From Streptomyces sp. NBC_01497 (GTDB taxonomy: Bacteria > Actinomycetota > Actinomycetes > Streptomycetales > Streptomycetaceae), in assembly GCF_036250695.1 (NCBI RefSeq), contig NZ_CP109427.1, positions 3,038,001-3,102,000 on the forward strand: DNA of 64,000 nt, read 5' to 3'. Positions 26,353 to 34,215 of this stretch are shown here, piece by piece. The first letter of the stretch is position 1. Every line of letters starts with the position of its first letter. A program made the position numbers and the translations under genes. The notes under the pieces are model-generated. The model had not been told where the DNA came from. It saw nothing but the letters and a program-made list of their open reading frames with translations, and made no database searches.

Positions 26353-26386
26353 CCGGGACGATCCGTGTTCAGCGGTCGGGTCCCGG
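26353..26386 (-). promoter_or_regulatory. Candidate expression-platform stem of the glyA riboswitch
   Basis: On the minus strand CCGGGAC (26386-26380), directly after the conserved CCGCCTGGGCA segment, can pair with GTCCCGG (26359-26353). The latter overlaps the first two G of the glyA Shine-Dalgarno GGAGG (26354-26350). Pairing would hide the ribosome-binding site, so control is probably translational. Confidence 0.5.
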
Positions 26387-26492
26387 TGCCCAGGCGGGGC
26401 GACACCTGTGTGCGGACGCGCGTGCGCACGGCCGCCCGCACGGCTCCCCCGCGGTCGTTTCCGCGTACGCCAGTCGCCCTGCGTGCCTCCCA
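26375..26492 (-). promoter_or_regulatory. ZTP (pfl) riboswitch upstream of glyA
   Basis: Read on the minus strand, the glyA leader carries the conserved parts of the pfl aptamer in order. GGGCGACTGGCG is at 26479-26468 and GGGGGAGCC at 26450-26442, following a CGCGGAAACGACCGCG hairpin. After a variable linker comes CCGCCTGGGCAC at 26397-26386. Published pfl RNAs bind ZTP or ZMP (AICAR ribotide) and switch on glyA, folD and purH genes. The target here is glyA, as expected. I looked for the same elements before folD and purN in this window and did not find them. Confidence 0.9.
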
Positions 26493-26606
26493 GCCTACTG
26501 GTCGGGATCGGCACCTGCCGGGAGGATCAGCTTTCCCCGCCATAGGGCAGAAACACGGTAGAAACCGGCGCACATGCCCTTTCGCGCCGAACGATCGGAG
26601 GACATC

Positions 26607-27827
26607 TTGCCGAACCTCTCTGGCCCCACCGAACAGGCCATCGCCTCGGCCGACGCCCGCAGCGCGCACAACTACCACCCGCTGCCGGTGGTCGTGGCCT
26701 CGGCGGACGGCGCCTGGATGACTGACGTCGACGGCCGCCGCTACCTCGACATGCTCGCCGGGTACTCGGCGCTCAACTTCGGCCATCGCAACCGCCGGCT
26801 GATCGAGGTGGCCAAGGCACAGCTGGACCGGGTGACCCTCACGTCGCGCGCCTTCCACCACGACCGGTTCGCCGCGTTCTGCGCGGAACTCGCGGACCTG
26901 TGCGGCATGGAGATGGTGCTGCCGATGAACACGGGCGCCGAGGCCGTCGAGACGGCGGTCAAGACGGCCCGCAAGTGGGGTTACCGGGTGAAGGGCGTGC
27001 CGGAGGGCGAGGCGCGCATCGTCGTCGCCGCCGACAACTTCCACGGTCGTACGACGACGATCGTCAGCTTCTCGACGGACCCGGAGGCGCGCGCCGACTT
27101 CGGCCCGTACACGCCGGGTTTCGACATCGTGCCGTACGGGGACATCGCGGCGCTGGAGGCGGCCGTCGGTGACCGTACGGTCGCGGTGCTCCTGGAGCCG
27201 ATCCAGGGTGAGGCGGGCGTGCTGGTGCCCCCGGCCGGCTATCTGGGCGCGGTGCGCGAACTGACCCGCGCGCGCAATGTGCTGTTCGTGGCGGACGAGA
27301 TCCAGTCCGGCCTCGGCCGCACGGGGCGCACGTTCGCCTGCGAGCACGAGGACGTCGTGCCGGACATGTACGTGCTGGGCAAGGCGCTGGGCGGCGGGGT
27401 GGTCCCGGTGTCCGCGGTCGTCTCGTCCTCGGAGGTCCTGGGCGTGTACCGGCCCGGCGAGCACGGCTCGACGTTCGGCGGGAACCCGCTGGCGTGCGCG
27501 GTGGCACTGGAGGTGATCGCGATGCTGCGCACGGGCGAGTTCCAGCAGTACGCGGCGGAGCTCGGCGACCACCTCCACCGCGAACTCGGGCTGCTGGTCG
27601 GCCAGGGCGCCGTACGGGAGGTGCGCGGCCGGGGCCTGTGGGCGGGCGTCGACATCGATCCGTCGCACGGCACGGGCCGCGAGATCTCGGAGCGCCTCAT
27701 GGACCGGGGTGTCCTGGCGAAGGACACCCACGGCTCGACGATCCGTCTGGCGCCGCCCCTGGTGATCACGAAGGAGGACCTGGACTGGGGACTGGCCCGG
27801 CTGCGGGAGGTCCTGGCCGAGGGCTGA
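26607..27827 (+). CDS. rocD: Ornithine aminotransferase
   Basis: PLP enzyme transferring the delta-amino group of ornithine to 2-oxoglutarate, giving glutamate semialdehyde and linking arginine and proline metabolism. Family blocks are NYHPLPVVVASADGAWMTDVDGRRYLDMLAGYSALNFGH, VLPMNTGAEAVETAVKTARKWGY, NFHGRTTTIVSFS, VLFVADEIQSGLGRTG, the PLP lysine in LGKALGGGVVPVSAV, and GSTFGGNPLACAVA. The TTG at 26607 is preferred because GGAGG sits 5 nt upstream, giving 406 residues, the usual OAT size. An in-frame ATG at 26574 without a clear ribosome-binding site would add 11 residues. Divergent from glyA. Confidence 0.9.
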   Translation: MPNLSGPTEQAIASADARSAHNYHPLPVVVASADGAWMTDVDGRRYLDMLAGYSALNFGHRNRRLIEVAKAQLDRVTLTSRAFHHDRFAAFCAELADLCGMEMVLPMNTGAEAVETAVKTARKWGYRVKGVPEGEARIVVAADNFHGRTTTIVSFSTDPEARADFGPYTPGFDIVPYGDIAALEAAVGDRTVAVLLEPIQGEAGVLVPPAGYLGAVRELTRARNVLFVADEIQSGLGRTGRTFACEHEDVVPDMYVLGKALGGGVVPVSAVVSSSEVLGVYRPGEHGSTFGGNPLACAVALEVIAMLRTGEFQQYAAELGDHLHRELGLLVGQGAVREVRGRGLWAGVDIDPSHGTGREISERLMDRGVLAKDTHGSTIRLAPPLVITKEDLDWGLARLREVLAEG

Positions 27828-27933
27828 GCGAGGCCGGTCCGGCAGTCGGGAGGCGTTGGCGACGGGCCGCGGGCAGGACGGCGGCGGGGCCATGGCGCCG
27901 GGGAGGGCGGCTCGGGCGGGTTAGTGTCGGGGC

Positions 27934-28872
27934 GTGGTTCTCGGGATGATCTGCGCGCTCGGCGCCTCGGTGTTCTTCGGCACGGCGTCCGTCCTCCAGG
28001 CCGTCGCGGCACGCTCCGCCGCACCCGGCACCGGTTCCGGCGTCGACGCGGCGCTGCTGCTGCGTGCCGTCCGGCAGTGGCGCTACGTGCTCGGGCTGGT
28101 GCTCGACGCCGCCGGCTTCGTGCTGCAGATCGTCGCCCTGCGCTCCCTGCCGATCTACGTCGTCGGCGCGGCCCTCGCGGCCAGTCTCGCCGTCACGGCC
28201 GTGGTCGCGGCCCGGCTGCTCGCCGTGCGCCTCAGCAGTACGGAGTGGGGTGCCGTGACCGTGGTGTGCTGCGGGCTCGCGCTGCTCGCCCTCGCGGCGG
28301 GCCCCGAGGGCGGGCGGACCGGTTCCGGGGCGCTGCGCTGGGCGCTGCTCGGCGTCGCGGCGGGCGTACTGCTGGTGGGCGCGACCTGCGGGCGGCTGCC
28401 CGGCCGGTCGCGGGCGCTGGTGCTGGGACTCGGTTCGGGCGCCGGGTTCGGGGTGGTCGAGGTCGCGGTCCGCCTCATCGACTCGCTGGACCTCGCGTCC
28501 GGCGGGTTCTGGACCAACCCGGCCCTGTACGCGCTGCTGCTCGGGGGCGGCGCCGCGTTCCTGCTCCTGACGTCGGCGCTGCAGCGCGGGTCGGTGACGA
28601 CCGCGACGGCGGGCATGGTCGTGGGCGAGACCGTCGGCCCGGCGCTCGTGGGTGTCATCTGGCTCGGGGACCGAACCCGTGAGGGGCTGGGCTGGGTCAC
28701 GGTCCTGGGGTTCGCGGTCGCCGTGGCGGGCGCGCTGGCGCTCGCCCGCTTCGGCGAGCCGCCCGAGGCCGCGCCGGGCGGGGCCCTCGAGGCAGCACCG
28801 GACGGCACGGTCGAGGCCGGCGGTGCTCCGGGGGCGGGCCCGGGTGTCCTGGACGGGCCGGAAGTGCCGTAG
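27934..28872 (+). CDS. DMT/EamA-type multi-helix membrane transporter
   Basis: Protein of 312 residues with about nine predicted membrane helices, consistent with the drug/metabolite transporter fold: GMICALGASVFFGTASVLQAVAA, VLGLVLDAAGFVLQIVAL, VVGAALAASLAVTAVVAARLL, VTVVCCGLALLALAA and WVTVLGFAVAVAGALALARF among others. The two inverted halves and the motif MVVGETVGPALVGVIWLGD match EamA-like repeats. The last ~45 residues are acidic, Gly/Pro-rich and cytoplasmic. The GTG at 27934 is the start. The substrate is unknown. Confidence 0.78.
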   Translation: MVLGMICALGASVFFGTASVLQAVAARSAAPGTGSGVDAALLLRAVRQWRYVLGLVLDAAGFVLQIVALRSLPIYVVGAALAASLAVTAVVAARLLAVRLSSTEWGAVTVVCCGLALLALAAGPEGGRTGSGALRWALLGVAAGVLLVGATCGRLPGRSRALVLGLGSGAGFGVVEVAVRLIDSLDLASGGFWTNPALYALLLGGGAAFLLLTSALQRGSVTTATAGMVVGETVGPALVGVIWLGDRTREGLGWVTVLGFAVAVAGALALARFGEPPEAAPGGALEAAPDGTVEAGGAPGAGPGVLDGPEVP

Positions 28873-28916
28873 GGGCCTCATCCCGCGCGCAGGCCCCGGG
28901 GCACGCGCGCCGTCCC

Positions 28917-29002
28917 GATCCCACCGGTCCGATCATGCCCGTCCGATCACACCGGTCAGATCACAGCGTCCCGACGACGCCCGTCCGATCACACCGTCCC
29001 GG
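28917..29002. repeat. Degenerate CCGATCAC repeats in a convergent intergenic region
   Basis: Several copies of CCG(G/A)TC(C)GATCAC occur between the transporter gene and the glutathionylspermidine synthase-like gene. Both genes end here. No gene is supported. Confidence 0.4.
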
Positions 29003-29061
29003 CGCCGGTCCCCCGGGCCGGTCCCCCCGGCGCGGCGTCCCGGCCCGCCGTCGCGTACCCG

Positions 29062-30252
29062 TCAGCGGATCACGTGAGGCAGGAACCGTGCGTACGCGTC
29101 CGTCACCAGGCCCGCCGACTCCCGGATGCCGAGTCCCGCCGCCTCGTCCTCGACCACCCAGGCGCCGAGCACGACCCGGTTGCCGTCGAACTCCGGGAGC
29201 TCCGCCAGCTCCTGGTAGCAGCAGGGTTCGGCCCGCACGGCCGGGGGCTCGCCCGGTCCGTGGAGCCGCACGCCGTCGCCCTCGCGCCCCAGCAGCGGCT
29301 TGGAGACGTATCCGGGTCCCCGGGCCGCGAGTTCGCGCGGGCCGTCCAGGTAGGCGGGCAGCAGGTTCGGGTGGTCCGGGTACAGCTCCCACAGGACCGC
29401 CAGCAGCGCCTTGTTGGACAGCAGCATCTTCCAGGCCGGCTCGATCCAGCACGTGGAGCCCGTACCACCGCCGTTGTCCAGCGTGTCGAGGACGTGCGGG
29501 CCGAACTCGTCAGCCGTCAGCCACTCCCAGGGGTAGAGCTTGAAGCAGCTGCGGATGAACCGGAGTCTGTCGTCCACGAACCGGCCCGCGATGTCGTCCC
29601 AGCCGATCGCCTCGACCGACAGCGCCTCGGTGTACAGGCCCGCCTGTTCCGCCGTCTCCCGCAGGTACGCGACCGTCATCAGGTCCTCGCCGAGTTCGTC
29701 CAGCTCGCTGTGGACGAAGTGCAGCGGGCCGGGCGGCAGGAGCGGCGCCTGCCGCTTCCAGGCCTCGACGAGCCGCTCGTGCAGGGAGTTCCACTGGTCG
29801 GCGCCGGGGAACCGGTCCTCCATCCAGAACCACTGCGCGCTCGCGGCCTCCACCAGGGACGTGGGGGTGTCGGCGTTGTACTCCAGCATCCTGGCCGGGC
29901 CGTCACCGTCGTAGCGCAGGTCGAACCTGCCGTACACGGACGGCAGTTCGGGCCGTCGGCGCCAGGACTCCGCGACCGCCGCCGCGATCCTCGGGTCCGT
30001 GATGCCGAGGTCGGCGAAGCGGTCCCGCGCCACGATGTGCTCGGCCGCTGCCAGGGACATCGCGTGGAGTTCCTCGACCACGTCCTCCAGCGCCTCGACC
30101 TCGGGCAGGCTGAACGAGTAGTACGCGCTCTCGTCCCAGTACGGCCGCAGTGAGTCGTCCGGGTAGCGGGTGAGCGGGTAGACCACGCCCTGTTCCTCGA
30201 CGATCCGCTGCCAGTCGGGGCGCGGTGCGATGGTGTGCCGCTTCACCGGCAC
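29062..30252 (-). CDS. Glutathionylspermidine synthase family protein (YgiC-like)
   Basis: ATP-grasp-type amide ligase family of 396 residues, related to the synthetase domain of Gss and to E. coli YgiC/YjfC. Recognisable blocks are YWDESAYYSFSLPEVEALEDVVEELHAM, LPSVYGRFDLRYDGDGPARMLEYNADTPTSLVEAA, EPAWKMLLSNKALLAVLWELYPDHPNLLPAYLD, YVSKPLLGREGDGVRLHG and AGLGIRESAGLVTDAYARFLPHVI. The GTG at 30252 is taken; a second GTG two codons later is possible. Streptomyces lacks glutathionylspermidine, so the true substrate is unknown. It lies just downstream of a small lipoprotein gene, as YgiC follows the lipoprotein YgiB. Confidence 0.85.
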   Translation of the reverse strand: MPVKRHTIAPRPDWQRIVEEQGVVYPLTRYPDDSLRPYWDESAYYSFSLPEVEALEDVVEELHAMSLAAAEHIVARDRFADLGITDPRIAAAVAESWRRRPELPSVYGRFDLRYDGDGPARMLEYNADTPTSLVEAASAQWFWMEDRFPGADQWNSLHERLVEAWKRQAPLLPPGPLHFVHSELDELGEDLMTVAYLRETAEQAGLYTEALSVEAIGWDDIAGRFVDDRLRFIRSCFKLYPWEWLTADEFGPHVLDTLDNGGGTGSTCWIEPAWKMLLSNKALLAVLWELYPDHPNLLPAYLDGPRELAARGPGYVSKPLLGREGDGVRLHGPGEPPAVRAEPCCYQELAELPEFDGNRVVLGAWVVEDEAAGLGIRESAGLVTDAYARFLPHVIR

Positions 30253-30390
30253 CCGCCCGCCGATCGGGAGCGGGAGACGCGTCGGGACCCGGAGCCGAAG
30301 CCGGGGCCGGGGCCGGGGTGACGGCTGAGGGCGGTGCGCGGGAGGGTCACCGGGTCCGCGCCCGGGGCCGGTGTCGCACGGGTCCGGCCG

Positions 30391-30675
30391 TCAGCCACCG
30401 CTGGAACCGTGATGGCTGCCGCCGCCGAAGCCGCCGCGCTTGACGGCCGACTTGGAGTAGCCGCCGCCGGAGACACGCCCGTGGCTGACGGATCCCCCGT
30501 AGTAGTACCGGCCCGTCCCGTTGGTCTTGCACCTGCTGTCGGGCAGCAGTTTGTGCGTCTGCGGGTCCACACAGCGCTTGTCGGGATCGCTGCCGCACGC
30601 CACGAGCGCGGTCGCGAGCAGCCCCATTCCCCCGAGCACGACTGCGCTCGACTTCAGTGTCCGGCGCGTGGTCAC
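30391..30675 (-). CDS. Small lipoprotein next to the YgiC-like gene
   Basis: Protein of 94 residues from the GTG at 30675, which has an AGGGGG site upstream; a start at 30708 would add 11 residues. The signal peptide ends in lipobox LVAC (ATALVACGSDPDK). The mature part has a Cys pair (RCVDPQTHKLLPDSRCKTNG), then YYYGGSVSHGRVSGGGYSKSAVKRGGFGGGSHHGSSGG. The two Cys around a DPQTHKLLPDS loop plus the Gly/Ser/His-rich tail recall a minimal YgiB (DUF1190)-type protein. It precedes the glutathionylspermidine synthase-like gene by 138 bp, same strand. The function is unknown. Confidence 0.72.
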   Translation of the reverse strand: MTTRRTLKSSAVVLGGMGLLATALVACGSDPDKRCVDPQTHKLLPDSRCKTNGTGRYYYGGSVSHGRVSGGGYSKSAVKRGGFGGGSHHGSSGG

Positions 30676-30801
30676 GCGCCACCCCCTTGTAGTGTCCTGC
30701 CCGGCCATGGCCGAATCCGCCTCAGAGTAGTACGTATGTACGTCATGTCACCAGCGGTGCGCGGCGGTTGCGGGGCACAGTGACGCACGGCCGGGAGCAC
30801 C

Positions 30802-32475
30802 TCAGGGCAAGACGCGGCACAGCGCGTCCAGCGCCCCCGTCCACGCGCTGTCCGGCGGCGTCGCGTATCCGACCACCAGCGCGGCCCGGTCCCTGATCCC
30901 GGGCCGGTCCCGGGCGCCCTCGTGGATGAACGTCCGCAACCCCTCCACGGCCAGCCCCTGCCACGCCGCCGCCGAGGTGACCGACTCCTCGGTGCCGGGC
31001 GGGAGTTCGAGCACGGCGTGCAGGCCCGCCGCGATGCCGGTCACCCGGATGCCGGGCGCTCGCTCGGCGACAGCCGCGACGAGCTGGTCGCGGCGGCGCC
31101 GGTAGCGCAGCCGCATCGCCCGCACGTGCCGGTCGTACGCGCCCGACGTGATGAACTCCGCGAGCGTCAGCTGGTCCAGCACACCCGGCGCCCAGTCGGA
31201 GTGGCCCTTGGCCGCCACCACCTCCGCCGCCACGGCACGCGGCAGCACCATCCAGCCGACGCGCAGGCCCGGTGCGAGCGACTTGCTCGTGGTGCCGAAG
31301 TACACGACACGTTCCGGATCGAGGGTCTGCAGGGCGCCCACCGGCTGGCGGTCGTAGCGGAACTCGCCGTCGTAGTCGTCCTCCAGGACCAGCCCGCCCG
31401 TGGCGCGCGCCCAGTCGACGACAGCGGCACGCCGTTCGGGCGACAGGGCCGTGCCGGTGGGGAACTGGTGCGCGGGGGTGAGGAGTACGGCACCCGCCGG
31501 GCGCAGCTCGGCGAGTTCACCGAGGGCGGCCGTGCGGCTGCCCCGCCCGTCGGCGGGCAGCGCCGGGGTCCCCAGGCCCGCGTCCGTCAGCAGCGCCAGG
31601 TACTGCGGCACGCCGAACGGCTCCACGGCCACCGTCCGCACGCCGCGCCCCGCCAGTACGGTCCCGATCAGGCGCAGCCCGTGCACGAACCCGGCGCAGA
31701 TGACGATCCGCTCCGGGTCCGCGTCCACGCCGCGTGCCCGTGCCAGGTAGTCGGCGAGCGCGGTGCGCAGCTCGGGACGGCCGCGCGGATCGCCGTAGCC
31801 GAGCGCCTCGGGCGGCGCGGCGTTCAGCGCGCGCCGCGCGGCGGCGAGCCACTGCGCGCGCGGGAAGTTCGCCAGGGTCGGGCTGCCGGGCAGAAGGTTG
31901 AACCGGGCACCCTCGCCCCGCAGCGGCGAGGGTCCCTGCGCCGACGGCCCGGGCGCCCGACCGTGGGCCCTGCGCGGCGCGGTGCGGCGGGCGACGCGCG
32001 TGCCCGAGCCCTGGCGGGCGGTGAGCCAGCCCTCGGCGACGAGTTGCGCGTACGCCTCGGCGACCGTGTTGCGCGCGATCGACAGGTCGGCGGCGAGAGC
32101 ACGGGACGACGGCAGGCGGGTGCCGGGCACGAGCCGCCCGGTGCGCACGGCCTCGCGCAGGGCGTCCATCAGGGAGGCACGCAGGCCGTGGCCGGGGCGC
32201 AGGTCCAGGTCGTCGAGGTGCAGATCGGCGCCGGGGCCGGACGCGGAGCGCGGGGAGCGGGCCGCGCGCCCGGCCACCGCGCCGCCGGCCTTGTCCGGGG
32301 AGCCGGCCCTGTCCGGGGAGCCGGCCCTGTCCGGGCGCCGGACGGCGCGCGCGTGCCGGGCTGCGGCGTCTCCCGCCCCGCCTCGCGCGCCGGCCCCGTC
32401 CCGAGGGTCGGGCGCCTCCTGCGCGTACGGGGTCGCCGGGGCGCCACCTGTCGAATTGGCCCGCGTTTCCTCCAT
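30802..32475 (-). CDS. MocR-type GntR/aminotransferase transcriptional regulator
   Basis: Fusion of a GntR winged-helix domain and a class I aminotransferase fold, 557 residues from the ATG at 32475. A low-complexity N-terminus of about 80 residues includes repeated AGSPD units. The winged helix covers roughly residues 90-160 (LMDALREAVRTGRLVPGTRLPSSRALAADLSIARNTVAEAYAQLVAEGWLTARQGSGTRV). The aminotransferase part has YGDPRGRPELRTALADYL, LEDDYDGEFRYDRQPVGALQ and the PLP-binding lysine in GTTSKSLAPGLRVGWM. MocR proteins usually sense PLP or an amino compound and act on a divergent neighbour; here that is the gene at 32523, 47 bp away. Confidence 0.9.
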   Translation of the reverse strand: MEETRANSTGGAPATPYAQEAPDPRDGAGARGGAGDAAARHARAVRRPDRAGSPDRAGSPDKAGGAVAGRAARSPRSASGPGADLHLDDLDLRPGHGLRASLMDALREAVRTGRLVPGTRLPSSRALAADLSIARNTVAEAYAQLVAEGWLTARQGSGTRVARRTAPRRAHGRAPGPSAQGPSPLRGEGARFNLLPGSPTLANFPRAQWLAAARRALNAAPPEALGYGDPRGRPELRTALADYLARARGVDADPERIVICAGFVHGLRLIGTVLAGRGVRTVAVEPFGVPQYLALLTDAGLGTPALPADGRGSRTAALGELAELRPAGAVLLTPAHQFPTGTALSPERRAAVVDWARATGGLVLEDDYDGEFRYDRQPVGALQTLDPERVVYFGTTSKSLAPGLRVGWMVLPRAVAAEVVAAKGHSDWAPGVLDQLTLAEFITSGAYDRHVRAMRLRYRRRRDQLVAAVAERAPGIRVTGIAAGLHAVLELPPGTEESVTSAAAWQGLAVEGLRTFIHEGARDRPGIRDRAALVVGYATPPDSAWTGALDALCRVLP

Positions 32476-32497
32476 GGAAATGGACCATACTCCTGCG

Positions 32498-32517
32498 CCA
32501 CCGGACACCTACGGTGG
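32498..32517. promoter_or_regulatory. Inverted repeat between the MocR gene and its divergent neighbour
   Basis: CCACCG-N8-CGGTGG sits in the 47-bp space between the two start codons. The right arm overlaps the GGTGGAG ribosome-binding site of the gene at 32523. Plausible regulator site. Confidence 0.45.
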
Positions 32518-32522
32518 AGACC

Positions 32523-33014
32523 ATGACAACGAACGAACGAGTCCCTGAGCACACCCCCCGCCTCGACATGGCGAAGCTCGCCCCGGAGGTCTACAAGGCC
32601 ATGGTCCGGCTGGACGCAGCCGCCCGGCACGGCGTCGACACGACCACGCTGGAGCTGGTGAAGATCCGCGCCTCGCAGATCAACCACTGCGCGTTCTGCG
32701 TGGACATGCACTCCAAGGACGCGCTCGCCCACGGCGAGTCGGTGGACCGCATCATCCAGCTCAGCGCGTGGGAGGAGTCGCAGCACTTCTACTCGCCCAA
32801 GGAGGTCGCGGCGATCGCGCTCACCGAGGCCATCACGGTCCTGACGGACGGCTTCGTCCCGGACGAGGTCTACGAGAAGGCCGCGAAGCAGTTCGACGAG
32901 ACGGAACTGGCCCACCTGATCGCCGCGATCACGGTCATCAACGCCTGGAACCGGTTCGGCGTCGGCACCAGGATGGTCCCGGGCCACTACCAGCCGGCGA
33001 CGCACCAGCACTGA
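32523..33014 (+). CDS. Carboxymuconolactone decarboxylase/AhpD family protein
   Basis: Protein of 163 residues of the alkylhydroperoxidase-like CMD family. The redox motif is CAFC within INHCAFCVDMHSKDA (residues 57-71), and PRLDMAKLAPEVYKAMVRLD is the typical N-terminal helix. The ATG at 32523 has GGTGGAG 4 nt upstream. YSPKEVAAIALTEAITVL is the second conserved helix. Such proteins act as small peroxidases or disulfide reductants. It is divergent from a MocR regulator and is probably its target. Confidence 0.9.
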   Translation: MTTNERVPEHTPRLDMAKLAPEVYKAMVRLDAAARHGVDTTTLELVKIRASQINHCAFCVDMHSKDALAHGESVDRIIQLSAWEESQHFYSPKEVAAIALTEAITVLTDGFVPDEVYEKAAKQFDETELAHLIAAITVINAWNRFGVGTRMVPGHYQPATHQH

Positions 33015-33327
33015 CCCGGCAACGACGCGGAACCGCCCGGCACGGGCACGCCCCGTACCGGCCCGCGTCAACGCCCGCAACCCCGAACCGCGCCCGCGCC
33101 GGGAACCGCGTCACGGTTCCCGGGGTTCGGACCCCGGTCCCGAACCCCGGACCTCGCGCGCGCTTAAAGGCCCCGCCTTTCCGGCCCGCCGCCCCTCGCG
33201 GGCACGCGATACTGCCCACCGGGCCTCGGGCACCCCGCACGGACCACCGAGCGCCGGGTACCGGGGCCCGCGATCGCATCCGTCCGTCCGTCCTCCGCCT
33301 TGCCACCATCGAACGGGGTATCCCGCC
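33015..33327. other. 313-bp intergenic region with two inverted repeats
   Basis: Contains CCGGGGTTCGG (33120-33130) paired with CCGAACCCCGG (33140-33150), a perfect 11-bp stem with a 9-nt loop. It also contains AAAGGC-CCC-GCCTTT at 33166-33180. The first is probably the terminator of the preceding gene. No gene is seen. Confidence 0.5.
33120..33150 (+). terminator. 11-bp perfect stem-loop after the CMD-family gene
   Basis: The stem is 33120-33130 with 33140-33150. It lies about 105 bp downstream of the stop and lacks a T-tract. Confidence 0.45.
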
Positions 33328-34053
33328 ATGCCGCTCTCCGCCGTCGACGCCTTCCGCGCCGCACACCACGACAGAGCGCCGGAGGACCCGCTGGTCCTTC
33401 CCGGCCCCTGGGACGCGGGGAGCGCACGGGCTTTCCGGGACGCGGGCTTCGCCGCGCTCGCCACGCCGAGCGCGGGGGTCTCCGCCTCCCTCGGCTACGA
33501 GGACGGCGAGCTGCCCCACAAGGAGATGTTCGCCGCGGTGGCGCGCATCACGCGGGCGGTGGACGTGCCGGTCTCCGCCGACCTTGAGGGCGGCTACGGG
33601 CTGCCGCCGAAGGAACTGGTGGAGCGCGCGCTGGAGGCGGGCGCCGTCGGCTGCAACCTGGAGGACTCCGAGCGGGGCGTCCTCAAGGACCCGCGGCGCC
33701 ACGCGGACTGGCTGGCCGAGGTGGTCACGGCGGCGGACGGCGCCCTGGTCCTGAACGCCCGCGTCGACACCTTCATCACCGGTGACAGCGACCCCGCGTC
33801 GGCTGTGGCCCGGGCCCGCCTCTACCTGACGGCCGGAGCCGACTGCGTCTACCCGATCGTGGCGCCGCAGGAGGCGATCCCGGTCCTGCGCGCGGGCATC
33901 GAAGGGCCCCTCAACGTGGCCTCACCGTCCCCTGGTCCCGCACCCGCGGAGCTGGGCCGGCTGGGCGCCACCCGCATCACGTTCGGGCCGGGGCTGCAGC
34001 GCCGGGCGATGGCCGCCGTGAGGGACATCGCCGCACAGCTGCTGCACGGCTGA
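33328..34053 (+). CDS. Isocitrate lyase/PEP mutase family protein
   Basis: TIM-barrel enzyme of 241 residues of the PEP mutase/isocitrate lyase superfamily. The markers are VLPGPWDAGSARAFRDAGFAALATPSAGVSASLGYEDGE, VPVSADLEGGYG (metal-binding Asp), CNLEDSERG, VLNARVDTFITG and YPIVAPQEAIPVL. It lacks the KKCGH catalytic loop of true isocitrate lyases, so carbon-carbon or carbon-phosphorus lyase action on another 2-oxo acid is likelier. The ATG at 33328 is the start. A single gene, convergent with the three-gene operon below. Confidence 0.85.
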   Translation: MPLSAVDAFRAAHHDRAPEDPLVLPGPWDAGSARAFRDAGFAALATPSAGVSASLGYEDGELPHKEMFAAVARITRAVDVPVSADLEGGYGLPPKELVERALEAGAVGCNLEDSERGVLKDPRRHADWLAEVVTAADGALVLNARVDTFITGDSDPASAVARARLYLTAGADCVYPIVAPQEAIPVLRAGIEGPLNVASPSPGPAPAELGRLGATRITFGPGLQRRAMAAVRDIAAQLLHG

Positions 34054-34106
34054 CCGGCTGCCGCCGCGCCCGTACCGCCCGCGCCCGCAGTCCTCGGGCC
34101 CCACGC

Positions 34107-34148
34107 CCCGTGGCCCCACAGCCCGTCGAGGGCGCGTGGGGCCACGGG
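34107..34148. terminator. Bidirectional terminator-like hairpin
   Basis: CCCGTGGCCCCAC (34107-34119) and GTGGGGCCACGGG (34136-34148) form a perfect 13-bp stem with a 16-nt loop. It lies between the convergent genes ending at 34053 and 34216. Confidence 0.6.
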
Positions 34149-34215
34149 CGTCACGGGCCCCGAGCGCTACGGAGCGTCGCGCGGCCATGGGCGGTGCGGA
34201 AGGCTCCGCCCGACG

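Noticed and set aside
33120..33150. tRNA T-arm (GGTTCGGACC)
   Set aside because: The invariant A of the T-loop is absent, and no acceptor, D or anticodon arms fit around it.
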